Source: Colwellia sp. MB3u-45
GTDB taxonomy: Bacteria > Pseudomonadota > Gammaproteobacteria > Enterobacterales > Alteromonadaceae
Assembly: GCF_014077005.1 (NCBI RefSeq)
Contig: NZ_JACGVC010000051.1
Coordinates: forward strand, 27,524 to 91,523
DNA length: 64,000 nucleotides
Direction: 5' to 3'
The notes under the pieces were generated by a model. The model did not search any database and was not told the origin of the DNA. It saw nothing but the letters and a program-made list of their open reading frames with translations. Shown piece by piece: positions 7,554 to 17,761 of this stretch (the stretch's first letter is position 1; every line of letters starts with the position of its first letter). The position numbers and the translations under genes are program-made.

Positions 7554-9257
7554 TTAACTTTGTTCAAGTAACTTTGCCTCTAACAAATCCGCTGGCATAG
7601 GCCGACCCAGTAAGTAACCTTGTATTTTGTCAATTTTCAACTTATGGCATAAAGCCAACTGACTGTCTGTTTCAATCCCCTCGGCAACAACGGTAAAATT
7701 GAGTAATTTCAGCATATGGGTGACCGCTTCCAACAAACATTTTTTAGTGCTGGCATCCGATTCATTTTTCTGTAGTGATTTATCCAGTTTAACAATGTCA
7801 ATCGGGAAATTGTTCAAATGGGCGATGGAGGAAAATCCCATGCCAAAGTCGTCTAAGGCAATTTTAAAGCCTAGTGATGAAAGCGAATGCAGCGTATCTC
7901 GCGTCACCTCGTCATCTTCTAGTAATGCTGTTTCAGTAATTTCTAAGACAATGGTTTCGGGAAAAATACCATGCTCTTCGGTTTTAATTTTAATTTTTTG
8001 CGTCAATTGAGCATCCTGCAATTGCAGCGCTGAAATGTTAATTGCCATGGTAAAGTTAGGATCAAAACGCTTTTGCCATGAGGCTAATTCAGTTAAGGCG
8101 GCATTAATAACCCACTGTCCTAAGTCATGAATTAAACGTGTTTCCTCTGCAATAGGAATAAACTCATCGGGTGTATAAAATTTTGGTGTATCAGGCCATC
8201 TAATCAGCGCTTCGACACCTTGTATTTTTTCGTTATGGGCAGAAAAAACCGGTTGATAGAATAACCTGAACGAAGATTCTCTGAGAATGTCACTGATTTC
8301 ACTTTGGATTAGGAAGCGACGGTTCAACTCATCCTGATAGTGTGACTGATAAAAGCGTAATGAGTTTTTACCGTTTTGCTTTGCTCGGTACATCGCGATA
8401 TCAGCACACTTGACCAATTTATGACGGCTATCAGCATCATTAGGATACAAAGCGGCGCCAATACTTACCGTGCAATTGATGCGTTGGCCATCAATGTAGA
8501 AAGGTTCTTGCACTGACTTTAAGATGCGATTACCAATCATGTTAACTTCTTCAACCGAATGTATATTCGCCAAGGTGATAGCAAATTCGTCACCACCGAG
8601 TCGTGCAAAGCCATCGTTATCTCGGAGATATTTTTTGGCTCGAGCAACCCATTCAACCAATAATTGGTCTCCTGCATCATGACCTAAGGTATCATTAACG
8701 TACTTAAAGTTGTCTAAATCCAGCGCTAACATGCCCACTGAGACCTTCAGTCGTTTGCTATTGGCAATCATGAACTTAAGTGTCTCATCAAAATAGTAAC
8801 GGTTATGCAAGCCAGTTAACTGGTCATTTTCCGCCATGTTTTTTACGGCTAGGTAGCTTTGATGCATTCTTTGTTCCATCTCAAAGCGCTTAGTTGAATG
8901 AATAATCGCTTGATGGAGTTTAATATATGAAACATCACTTTTAGGGATAAAGTCTTGCGCACCCGCCTCAATGCAATTAAGCGCGATTGATGAGCCTTGC
9001 GCTGCACTGATAACAATGATGGCAGTATTGCCTAAGTTGGGGCGGGAACGTATTTCGATAATCATTTCAATGCCATTAACTTCAGGCATGTGATAATCCA
9101 GCAAAATAATGTCGAAGGATTCGGCATCCATCATCGCAAGACCGCTGGCAACAGAGTCGGCGTATTTCACTTCATAATTATTTTGCAAAGACGAGGTTAG
9201 CGCTCTTTTAACGATCGCCATATCTATTTCGTCATCATCAACAATTAGTATTTTCAT
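7554..9257 (-). CDS. Response regulator with GGDEF and EAL domains (c-di-GMP turnover)
   Basis: Multidomain regulator of 567 residues. REC domain: DDD at 7-9, phospho-acceptor D54 in LLDYHMP, K106. GGDEF domain: intact GGDEF at 221-225 with the inhibitory I-site RDND at 212-215, exactly five residues before it. EAL domain: EALIRW (349-354), NISALQLQ, EITET, DDFGMGFSS (469-477), VKLDKS, AEGIET and QGYLLGRP. Both enzyme domains keep their key residues, so synthesis and breakdown of c-di-GMP are both possible. I chose the ATG of MKILIVDDDE; a TTG-type extension to 9305 adds 16 residues before the usual REC start. As first gene of the leftward operon it probably reports the state of the two downstream kinases. 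Confidence 0.9.
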   Translation of the reverse strand: MKILIVDDDEIDMAIVKRALTSSLQNNYEVKYADSVASGLAMMDAESFDIILLDYHMPEVNGIEMIIEIRSRPNLGNTAIIVISAAQGSSIALNCIEAGAQDFIPKSDVSYIKLHQAIIHSTKRFEMEQRMHQSYLAVKNMAENDQLTGLHNRYYFDETLKFMIANSKRLKVSVGMLALDLDNFKYVNDTLGHDAGDQLLVEWVARAKKYLRDNDGFARLGGDEFAITLANIHSVEEVNMIGNRILKSVQEPFYIDGQRINCTVSIGAALYPNDADSRHKLVKCADIAMYRAKQNGKNSLRFYQSHYQDELNRRFLIQSEISDILRESSFRLFYQPVFSAHNEKIQGVEALIRWPDTPKFYTPDEFIPIAEETRLIHDLGQWVINAALTELASWQKRFDPNFTMAINISALQLQDAQLTQKIKIKTEEHGIFPETIVLEITETALLEDDEVTRDTLHSLSSLGFKIALDDFGMGFSSIAHLNNFPIDIVKLDKSLQKNESDASTKKCLLEAVTHMLKLLNFTVVAEGIETDSQLALCHKLKIDKIQGYLLGRPMPADLLEAKLLEQS

Positions 9258-9626
9258 TTTTGATCTCATCCCTGTATGTATATTTGCTTTAAAACCTATT
9301 AACAAGGCTATTTAAAACTTTTGCAAAATCAGATCATATTAAGCGTGTATTGAAAGCCTTTTTTTCAAAATTAAAGCTGGGTTTGGCTAAATACGCAAAA
9401 TATATTCTGATCCATTACGGGTAGTACTTTAGATCGCTCAATGCCTATTTCACACAAATTTTTCGCTGTGATATGTTTAGACATTATCAATATAAGTTGA
9501 TAATGTCTAAGTATATTTTATATATAAATCGCTTTATATGTGTATATTTTGTATCTGATTTGTAAACACTTTGTGTTTGAATTATGTACAAGGTATTTGG
9601 ATTAATGACCACGGATAACACTTGAT
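9258..9626. promoter_or_regulatory. Divergent promoter region with a perfect 14-bp inverted repeat
   Basis: This AT-rich spacer lies between two divergent signalling operons. At 9477-9490 and 9497-9510 the arms TTAGACATTATCAA and TTGATAATGTCTAA pair perfectly around TATAAG. Since no transcript ends here, a regulator-binding site or a leader hairpin is more likely than a terminator. The flanking TATATTTTATATATA-rich stretch could hold -10 elements. Confidence 0.55.
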
Positions 9627-10697
9627 ATGAAAGTGATAGTAATAGAAGATAACCCCGATCATTTTGAGATTATTGAAGATACATTTGCGTCTATTACTTC
9701 AATACAGGCTCAAGTTGTTCGAGCTGAAACTTTAGCAGCCGGAAAATCACTGTTGTTTTCTGAGCACTTTGATATCTGCTTGTGCGACTTACAGCTTCCT
9801 GACTCAACAATAGCACAAACAGTAGAGTGGTTAAGTTCACAAACCCATCCATTGCCTATGGTAACATTGACCTCACTACACAGCATTGAAATAGCCCAAA
9901 ACTTACTCCATAAGGGCGTGCAAGACTATCTATCTAAAGACGAACTGACCGCACAATTACTCTACAAAACCTGCCAGTATGCTATTGAACGTTTCAGACA
10001 CCAACAGGAAGCCACTAGATATAATCAAGACATGCAAGTATTCTGTGACAGTTTATCGCACGATTTCAATGGCCACATTAACCGTATTAAAGGTGTCTCC
10101 AGAGCATTAAAGTCAGATTTGATGGAAAGAACCAGTTGCACAGCAGATGAATTGCAATGGTTTGATTATCTTGAAACAAGTACCTCAGAAGTACAAAACT
10201 TAGTCTCTGACTTGCAAAGTTACTTATCGGTTGGCTATGTAAACCAGAGCTTTGAAACGGTCTGTTTGAAGTTGGTCGTCAAAAAAGTAGTGGCTTCCCT
10301 AAAAAGCGCTCTGCAAATTGATTTCGAAGCTAATATGCCAAACGAACTTGCAACCATTTCAGGCAACCCTGCGTTGTTGCAACTGCTGTTCCAAAATCTT
10401 ATTGCTAACAGCATAAAGTTCAATAATAACCGACCAATTATCGACATAACGATGCAAGATAATGGTAATTATATTGATATTATTTTACAGGATAATGGCA
10501 TTGGATTTAATCCAATACACGCCCAAAAAATATTCTCGCCGTTTAATCGACTGGCTAATGGTAAGAAGTTTTCAGGCTCTGGCTTAGGCTTAAGTATCGT
10601 TAAGCGAATCGTTGCACACCACGATGGCAGTATCGAAGCAGACTCAGTATTAGGCGTAGGTAGTAAATTCACCCTTAAATTCAAAAAAGAAGCATAA
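9627..10697 (+). CDS. Response-regulator/histidine-kinase hybrid (REC-HisKA-HATPase)
   Basis: Cytoplasmic hybrid protein of 356 residues. An N-terminal receiver domain (about 1-120, acceptor D54 in CLCDLQLPDS) is followed by a HisKA-like helix pair with H145 in SLSHDFNGH and an ATP-binding domain with DNGIGF, NRLANGKKFSGSGLGLSIVK and the usual C-terminal strand. There are no membrane helices. Having REC before the kinase is the reverse of classic hybrids and fits proteins that are themselves controlled by phosphorylation. It is divergent from the GGDEF-EAL operon and 73 bp upstream of a single-domain receiver gene, its probable partner. Confidence 0.85.
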   Translation: MKVIVIEDNPDHFEIIEDTFASITSIQAQVVRAETLAAGKSLLFSEHFDICLCDLQLPDSTIAQTVEWLSSQTHPLPMVTLTSLHSIEIAQNLLHKGVQDYLSKDELTAQLLYKTCQYAIERFRHQQEATRYNQDMQVFCDSLSHDFNGHINRIKGVSRALKSDLMERTSCTADELQWFDYLETSTSEVQNLVSDLQSYLSVGYVNQSFETVCLKLVVKKVVASLKSALQIDFEANMPNELATISGNPALLQLLFQNLIANSIKFNNNRPIIDITMQDNGNYIDIILQDNGIGFNPIHAQKIFSPFNRLANGKKFSGSGLGLSIVKRIVAHHDGSIEADSVLGVGSKFTLKFKKEA

Positions 10698-10770
10698 AAA
10701 GATTAATATTTAACGTATCAACAATGGGCTAATTTATCTTTAAAAAACCCAAACCAACAAGGAGACAAGT

Positions 10771-11214
10771 GTGGATGATTTTAAACCTATTTCGGCATTA
10801 ATGGTGGAAGACAATATCGATCATGCAGAGCTGATGATGGATGCTTTCAACGATTTTAATATTAAAAATACCATAGCACATGTCATAGACGGTGAGCAGG
10901 CTATTGCCTATCTAAAAAACGCAGCACCTTATGAGAACAGGAGTAAATTTACCCGTCCAGATATTGTTTTTTTAGATATTAGAATGCCCAGACAAGGCGG
11001 TATTGAAACGCTAAAAATAATGAAAGCCGATGATGACCTGTGCAGTATTCCGGTTGTGATGATAAGTACCTCAAAAACGGAGCCAGAAATAAAAGAGTGT
11101 TATCGTTTAGGTGCTAGTGGCTATATTACTAAACCACTGAAATTCGATGACTTTTCGAAAAAAATGAAGGAATTAAACTACTATTGGGTACTAACATCTG
11201 AGTTACCAAAATAA
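10771..11214 (+). CDS. Single-domain response regulator (Rcp1/CheY-like)
   Basis: Receiver-only protein of 147 residues with acidic pocket EDN (13-15), acceptor D69 in IVFLDIRMPRQGG, the switch serine/threonine in MISTSKTEPE and the conserved lysine in YITKP. There is no DNA-binding output. The spacing and insertions resemble the Rcp1 regulators that partner phytochrome-type kinases. It starts with GTG after a strong AAGGAGA site. It is probably cotranscribed with the REC-kinase upstream and either accepts its phosphate or shuttles phosphate between the kinases of this locus. Confidence 0.88.
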   Translation: MDDFKPISALMVEDNIDHAELMMDAFNDFNIKNTIAHVIDGEQAIAYLKNAAPYENRSKFTRPDIVFLDIRMPRQGGIETLKIMKADDDLCSIPVVMISTSKTEPEIKECYRLGASGYITKPLKFDDFSKKMKELNYYWVLTSELPK

Positions 11215-11559
11215 AATATGGGCTGTTGTGATCTTGATTTAACTCGCATCTTGTATCAAGCGAGAAAATAATATCAAGACTTCAGCCATAGTAGATAATC
11301 TCTGCTGGCGAAAACCAGTAGGGATTGTTTTACTTATCAAACTACCAAGCAATTCACCTGATGTTCATCGAATGATTTCACTATTTCTCATATGATTTTC
11401 TATTCTTAACTGAGCTTTTCCTGAGCTTTAACTAAGCAAGCAGAACTTAAACTTAACCTAAACCTAAACCTAAACCTAAGTTCAGCATAAGCTCAGTAGT
11501 ATTAGCCCCACAAGTAGTCTCCTTGTGCTAAAGGCAGCTATTGAAAAATAAAAACGAAC
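11215..11559. other. Intergenic region with tandem AACCTA repeats
   Basis: Four perfect AACCTA units lie at 11455-11478. Around them CTGAGCTT (about 11411 and 11421) and AAGCTCAG (about 11488) form short inverted repeats. No ORF of note is seen. No T-rich terminator follows the response-regulator gene. Confidence 0.5.
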
Positions 11560-11602
11560 ATCTAGACGTCTAGATTGACAAATGAAATTTACACCATATA
11601 AT
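11556..11602 (+). promoter_or_regulatory. MetJ-type operator overlapping a near-consensus sigma70 promoter
   Basis: A 16-bp perfect palindrome at 11560-11575 has the met-box consensus AGACGTCT at its centre, with a degenerate box (GAACATCT, 5 of 8) to its left. Its right end runs into a -35 TTGACA (11575-11580), followed by a 16-bp spacer and a perfect -10 TATAAT (11597-11602). Bound MetJ with S-adenosylmethionine would cover the -35. MetJ boxes are known to control methionine uptake in related bacteria; binding here is inferred. Confidence 0.75.
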
Positions 11603-11679
11603 GCTATTCAATATAGACATTCCACCAAATACAGTTATTGTTTAGTTTGAATAAAATAATAACTAAAAAGATCCTATTC

Positions 11680-13029
11680 ATGAGCCATAATATTTCATCT
11701 GAACCTACGCCAGCGTCATTGCCCAAAAACAACCCAAAACAAAGTTTAAAAAGCCTGTTACCTTTTGGCGCTTTTCTGGCAATATTTCTGGGTACGGGTA
11801 TCGTTTTAACACTACAAGGCGTTGACTTTGCCTTCTACCAACTACCCGCCAGCATTGCCATTATTCCAGCCATATTATTAGCTATTTATATGGGTAGAGA
11901 GACAGTAAATGAGCAAATTAGCCACTTTATAGCTGGGGCTGGTCATCAAAATATCATTACTATGTGTATTATTTATCTTTTGGCTGGCGCTTTTGCGACT
12001 GTGGCTAAAGCAACGGGTAGTGTTGATGCTAGTGTGCAACTAGGGTTATCTTTTTTTCCTGATTACTTTTTACTGCCTGGGCTTTTCTTAGTCGCGGCAT
12101 TTCTTGCCACCGCCATGGGAACGTCAATGGGCACCATTGCTGCCATAGCGCCAATTGCTTTAGGCTTTATTGAGTCTGCTGATATCGATGCTAGCCTTAT
12201 TGCTGGCTGTATTATATCTGGGGCTATTTTTGGTGATAATTTATCGATAATTTCTGATACCACGATAGCCTCGACCCGCAGCCAAGGCGCGCACATGAAA
12301 GATAAGTTTCGGGTAAACTTTAAGTTTGCTGTGCCTGCCGCATTAATTTGTTTAGCTATTTTAGCCGCCAATGGCGTTGCCTTAAACCACGAGGTTAGCC
12401 AAGACCTTGATGTTATCGGTTTCTTGCCTTATATCGTTATTTTGGTATTAGCGCTGTCAGGTGTGAATGTCTTTATGGTGCTCATTATCGGTATTATCTT
12501 AGCCGCGGCCATTGGTATGCTCAACAACGGTTATCAATTGGCGAGTTGGGTAAGTGATATCAATAAAGGCTTTGCCAGTATGCAAGATATCTTTATTTTG
12601 TCGTTATTTATTGGTGGTCTAAGTGAATTAATTAAACGCCAAGGGGGCTTAAGTGCTCTAACAGCGAGTATTGAAGGCTTAACGCATAAAATTAGCCCAA
12701 ACAATAAAAAGCGTGCTGCTGGTATTGGTATTGGCGCTTTAGCCTTTTGTTGTAATTTTTTCACTGCAAACAATACTGTCTCTATTATTGTAACCGGTGA
12801 AACGGCAAAAGATTTAGCTACTGACGGTGAACTCAGTCCAGCTCATTCAGCCAGTTTATTAGATATTTACGCTTGTATAAACCAAGGTTTATTACCCTAC
12901 GGTGCTCAAGCTTTATTGCTAGGCGCCACCTTAAAAATATCCCCTTTAGAAGTGGTCGCCAATGCCTACTACCCAATGATTTTATTTGTTGTGGCTAGTT
13001 TCGCTTTTTGGCGTATTACGAAAAAATAA
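11680..13029 (+). CDS. metT: NhaC-family transporter, probable methionine transporter MetT
   Basis: Inner-membrane secondary transporter with about eleven hydrophobic segments. Conserved NhaC-family stretches include FLGTGIVLTL, GTSMGTIAAIAPIALG, GAIFGDNLSIISDTT and CNFFTANNTVSIIV. NhaC relatives move sodium, protons or amino acids. The call as methionine importer rests on the MetJ-type operator and promoter just upstream: an NhaC-family MetT under MetJ control has been predicted in gammaproteobacteria. The frame opens at a TTG at 11638, but the ATG at 11680 gives the usual N-terminus, so I start there. If the operator is not real, the gene is simply an NhaC-family antiporter. Confidence 0.8.
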   Translation: MSHNISSEPTPASLPKNNPKQSLKSLLPFGAFLAIFLGTGIVLTLQGVDFAFYQLPASIAIIPAILLAIYMGRETVNEQISHFIAGAGHQNIITMCIIYLLAGAFATVAKATGSVDASVQLGLSFFPDYFLLPGLFLVAAFLATAMGTSMGTIAAIAPIALGFIESADIDASLIAGCIISGAIFGDNLSIISDTTIASTRSQGAHMKDKFRVNFKFAVPAALICLAILAANGVALNHEVSQDLDVIGFLPYIVILVLALSGVNVFMVLIIGIILAAAIGMLNNGYQLASWVSDINKGFASMQDIFILSLFIGGLSELIKRQGGLSALTASIEGLTHKISPNNKKRAAGIGIGALAFCCNFFTANNTVSIIVTGETAKDLATDGELSPAHSASLLDIYACINQGLLPYGAQALLLGATLKISPLEVVANAYYPMILFVVASFAFWRITKK

Positions 13030-13052
13030 GCGACTTGCTCAAGCTAAAAAAA

Positions 13053-13139
13053 CCGCTGCGCTAATAGGGTCAATTAACATGAACAAACATTAGCGTAGCG
13101 GCCCTAGTTTAGTTTCAAGCTTAAGTTTGAAACTAAACT
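13053..13139. terminator. Paired hairpins between convergent genes
   Basis: Two inverted repeats lie between the ends of metT and the M48 protease gene. The first is 13053-13065 with 13089-13101 (one G-U pair). The second is 13106-13118 with 13127-13139 (perfect 13 bp). Short AAGTT repeats follow at 13150-13170. Together they probably act as a two-way terminator, although no long T run is present. Confidence 0.5.
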
Positions 13140-13166
13140 TAACTTACCCAATTAAGTTAAGTTAAG

Positions 13167-13961
13167 TTAAATTGCCGGTTGTAGACATTTAGGCGCTATT
13201 GCTTGTTTGAAAATTGGCATTGATATAGGCAAGTGTGCGGTTAACTGTTTAATACGCGTGGCGTTTGACGGATGGGTCGACATAAATTCAGGTGGCGCAG
13301 CTTTTGATAATTTCGCCATATTTTGCCACAGCTTGATACTCGCTTTTGGATCAAAACCTGATGTTGCCATTAAGTCTTGGCCAACAATATCCGCTTCACT
13401 TTCATGGCTGCGACCATAGGGCATTAACACCCCATACTGCACACCTAAACCTAAACCTGCCATCACGGTATTTCGACTTTCAACATTTTGGCTTTCAAGT
13501 ACCCCGCTGACAATTGATAGGCCTATTTGGCTAACCTGATTTGACGATAAGCGCTCGTTAGAATGATGTTCGATTACATGCCCAACTTCGTGACCAATAA
13601 TAGCGCCTAATTGGTCTTGATTTTCTGTAACTTTTAATATCCCGGTATAAACACCTATTTTACCCCCTGGCAGTGCAAAAGCATTGACTTGTTCTGAATC
13701 AAATACCACTACTTCCCAAGCGCCGTTATGAGCAGATTTTGGCACATTATTGGTGATCGCATTAGCAACACATTGCACATAACGATTAATTTCAGGCGAC
13801 TGGCTAATTTTTTCTTTGTTTTTCATTTCTTCAAATGATGCGCTCCCCATTTTATTAAGGTCACTTTCTGACATCATCATTAACTGTGAACGACCCGTTG
13901 AAGACGTTGTACAACCGGTTAAGGTCATTATTGCTAGGCATAGTGCCAAGGTTAGTTTCAT
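13167..13961 (-). CDS. M48-family metalloprotease lipoprotein
   Basis: Zinc protease of 264 residues with a lipoprotein signal (LTGC, lipid cysteine C17), so anchored in an envelope membrane. The zinc motif is HEVGH at 124-128 and the third ligand lies in HESEADIVG (E187, D191), as in M48 enzymes. The size and lipid anchor match the LoiP/YcaL type of outer-membrane quality-control protease. A good AGGAGA site precedes the ATG. It has its own promoter and converges on metT. Function as an envelope quality-control protease is inferred from family. Confidence 0.88.
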   Translation of the reverse strand: MKLTLALCLAIMTLTGCTTSSTGRSQLMMMSESDLNKMGSASFEEMKNKEKISQSPEINRYVQCVANAITNNVPKSAHNGAWEVVVFDSEQVNAFALPGGKIGVYTGILKVTENQDQLGAIIGHEVGHVIEHHSNERLSSNQVSQIGLSIVSGVLESQNVESRNTVMAGLGLGVQYGVLMPYGRSHESEADIVGQDLMATSGFDPKASIKLWQNMAKLSKAAPPEFMSTHPSNATRIKQLTAHLPISMPIFKQAIAPKCLQPAI

Positions 13962-14074
13962 CTCTTCTCCTAAAATACAGTCTAAAAATATAGCCTAAAA
14001 AAATGGCTTGAAAAATGGCGTAAAAAATTTATTTTAACATAAATACTTTAATCGCTTATGCTAAGTAATGAAAC

Positions 14075-14812
14075 TTATTGGTTGATTAGCGTATCTTGGC
14101 CTTTACTGACCCCATAAATATCGTCAGGATAAAAACCTAAGGTGACATGAAAGTCTTTATTTTTTAACAATAAATTTTGACGAATAAATTGTCCATCCGC
14201 AGAAGAGGCAACCACAAAGTAGCTCTTTTTCTCATCATTTTCAACGCGGCCTAAACCATGTAAAACAACACGAAATTGCTCTGGTAATTTTAATTGTGCT
14301 TTATTAATCGTTTGATACTCATACGGATTGACCAAGGTAATATGAAAAGTTTGCTGATCACGCGCGGCTTGATACTGGCGATAAATAGCATATTGCTCTT
14401 CGCCTAATGCCGTTTTTAGTTGCTCTAAGTAACCGCTAAGGTCAGCGAGAGAAACTTTACCCCCTAAATAAACTAAACCACTATTGTCTCTAAGTTCACT
14501 AATCTCTAAGCTTAATGTTTTATCTTCATTAAAGGTGTCGGCTGACAATTGATTTTCCGACTGCGCTAGCACTCTAGCTAAGGGCGTCGCTTTTTGTGCT
14601 TTGGCTGCTAGTTTAGGGTTTTCTTCTGCATGATTACTGACATCATTATTTATATAAGTAATGCCAGCAGTACTGGCAACTTGCTCAAAGCTTTGCACTG
14701 GTGAGTTTTTTTCTTGTGTAAGCACTAGATGCTTTGTTAAGGGTGTTGCGGTAGCAGAATTAGCTAGGGTGCTGATCATGATGATCACAGCCCAATGTAT
14801 TTTTTTATTCAT
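14075..14812 (-). CDS. Secreted 2H-phosphoesterase-like protein
   Basis: Exported protein of 245 residues with a signal peptide (about 1-23, cleavage near ATA). The N-terminal third looks low in structure. The C-terminal half holds two H-hydrophobic-T motifs, H157-I-T159 in FHITLVNPYEY and H222-V-T224 in FHVTLGFYPDD. They are 65 residues apart, each on a predicted strand, which is the signature of the 2H phosphoesterase fold used by cyclic phosphodiesterases and RNA-end-processing enzymes. A site AAGGAAA precedes the ATG. Secretion of such an enzyme is unusual; the substrate is unknown. It is divergent from a small membrane protein. Confidence 0.6.
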   Translation of the reverse strand: MNKKIHWAVIIMISTLANSATATPLTKHLVLTQEKNSPVQSFEQVASTAGITYINNDVSNHAEENPKLAAKAQKATPLARVLAQSENQLSADTFNEDKTLSLEISELRDNSGLVYLGGKVSLADLSGYLEQLKTALGEEQYAIYRQYQAARDQQTFHITLVNPYEYQTINKAQLKLPEQFRVVLHGLGRVENDEKKSYFVVASSADGQFIRQNLLLKNKDFHVTLGFYPDDIYGVSKGQDTLINQ

Positions 14813-15180
14813 GCGATTAATTTCCTTTATGGCGCGCTCACCTTAATGTTATGTCATTTTTTGACCTAAGTTAGCACTATGTTCACTAGACGTTTCAGTA
14901 CACTTTTTTCAGCACAGTATTTTCGCGCTTAAATAGCACGTAAACAGGCAGCTAATATGCGGTATAAAGTTTACATATACTAACGCAGACAAGTTAAATT
15001 TTTTATCTTACTGGCATAGTACCACTGACATTTCATCACGTTAATCGATATACTGAACCTGCGTCAGTATTTTGCCTAATAGCAAGGCAACAGCGACAAT
15101 AAAAATTAATCACTTTGGGTTTTCTCAAGTCTTTATCTACATTAACTTAATAATAACGAGCAGGAGTTACTTTTCACTTA
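14813..15180. other. Divergent intergenic region, nothing specific seen
   Basis: AT-rich spacer between the secreted 2H-type gene and a small membrane-protein gene. It must contain both promoters. I see no clear operator, hairpin or ORF. Confidence 0.4.
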
Positions 15181-15549
15181 ATGCCATTTTCAATTACCCC
15201 AGAACTCTTTAATTATATTGCGATAACCTTTGCCCGTTTTAAATGGCAACTTTTAGCCTGGAGCCTATTCTTTTTTGTGCTTTATATTGCTTTGCAGTCA
15301 CAAATTCAACTCAAAACCCCTAGTGTATTGGTTTGGTTAGCGATACTTATTTTATTTGTTGCGATTGAAAGCTTAGTGGTTTCAGCATTTATGTTTTTCT
15401 TTCAGGTGCTGCCCTCAACACGAGAAGAAAATGCTGCTTGGTTTAAGTTCTATCGAACCATTGAATGGTGTGAAACAATACTATTTGCCATATTACTGCC
15501 CTTGCCCATAGTATTGTTTATTTATACCTTTTTGCGCTTAGCTATTTAG
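15181..15549 (+). CDS. Small three-helix membrane protein of unknown function
   Basis: 122 residues with hydrophobic segments at about 19-38, 44-70 and 96-118. No catalytic motif is visible and I do not recognise the family. The AGGAG site lies about 14 bases before the ATG, rather far. It is followed within 36 bp by the end of the convergent ligA. Reading-frame length and hydrophobic pattern support a real gene. Confidence 0.6.
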   Translation: MPFSITPELFNYIAITFARFKWQLLAWSLFFFVLYIALQSQIQLKTPSVLVWLAILILFVAIESLVVSAFMFFFQVLPSTREENAAWFKFYRTIEWCETILFAILLPLPIVLFIYTFLRLAI

Positions 15550-15585
15550 TTGCTTGGCTATTTAGTTGCTTAGCTAGTTAATGGC

Positions 15586-17670
<2,085 letters not shown>

Positions 17671-17761
17671 TTACTTTGAGAGTGAGTTTTTACGGTCAAT
17701 AATGTGCGGCAAGTTTACTAGTGCACATTATTGACCATGAAATTTATCGAGCAGAAATTTT

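Noticed and set aside
11638..11679. TTG start giving metT 14 extra residues
   Set aside because: No ribosome site before the TTG, and the ATG at 11680 gives a better N-terminus.
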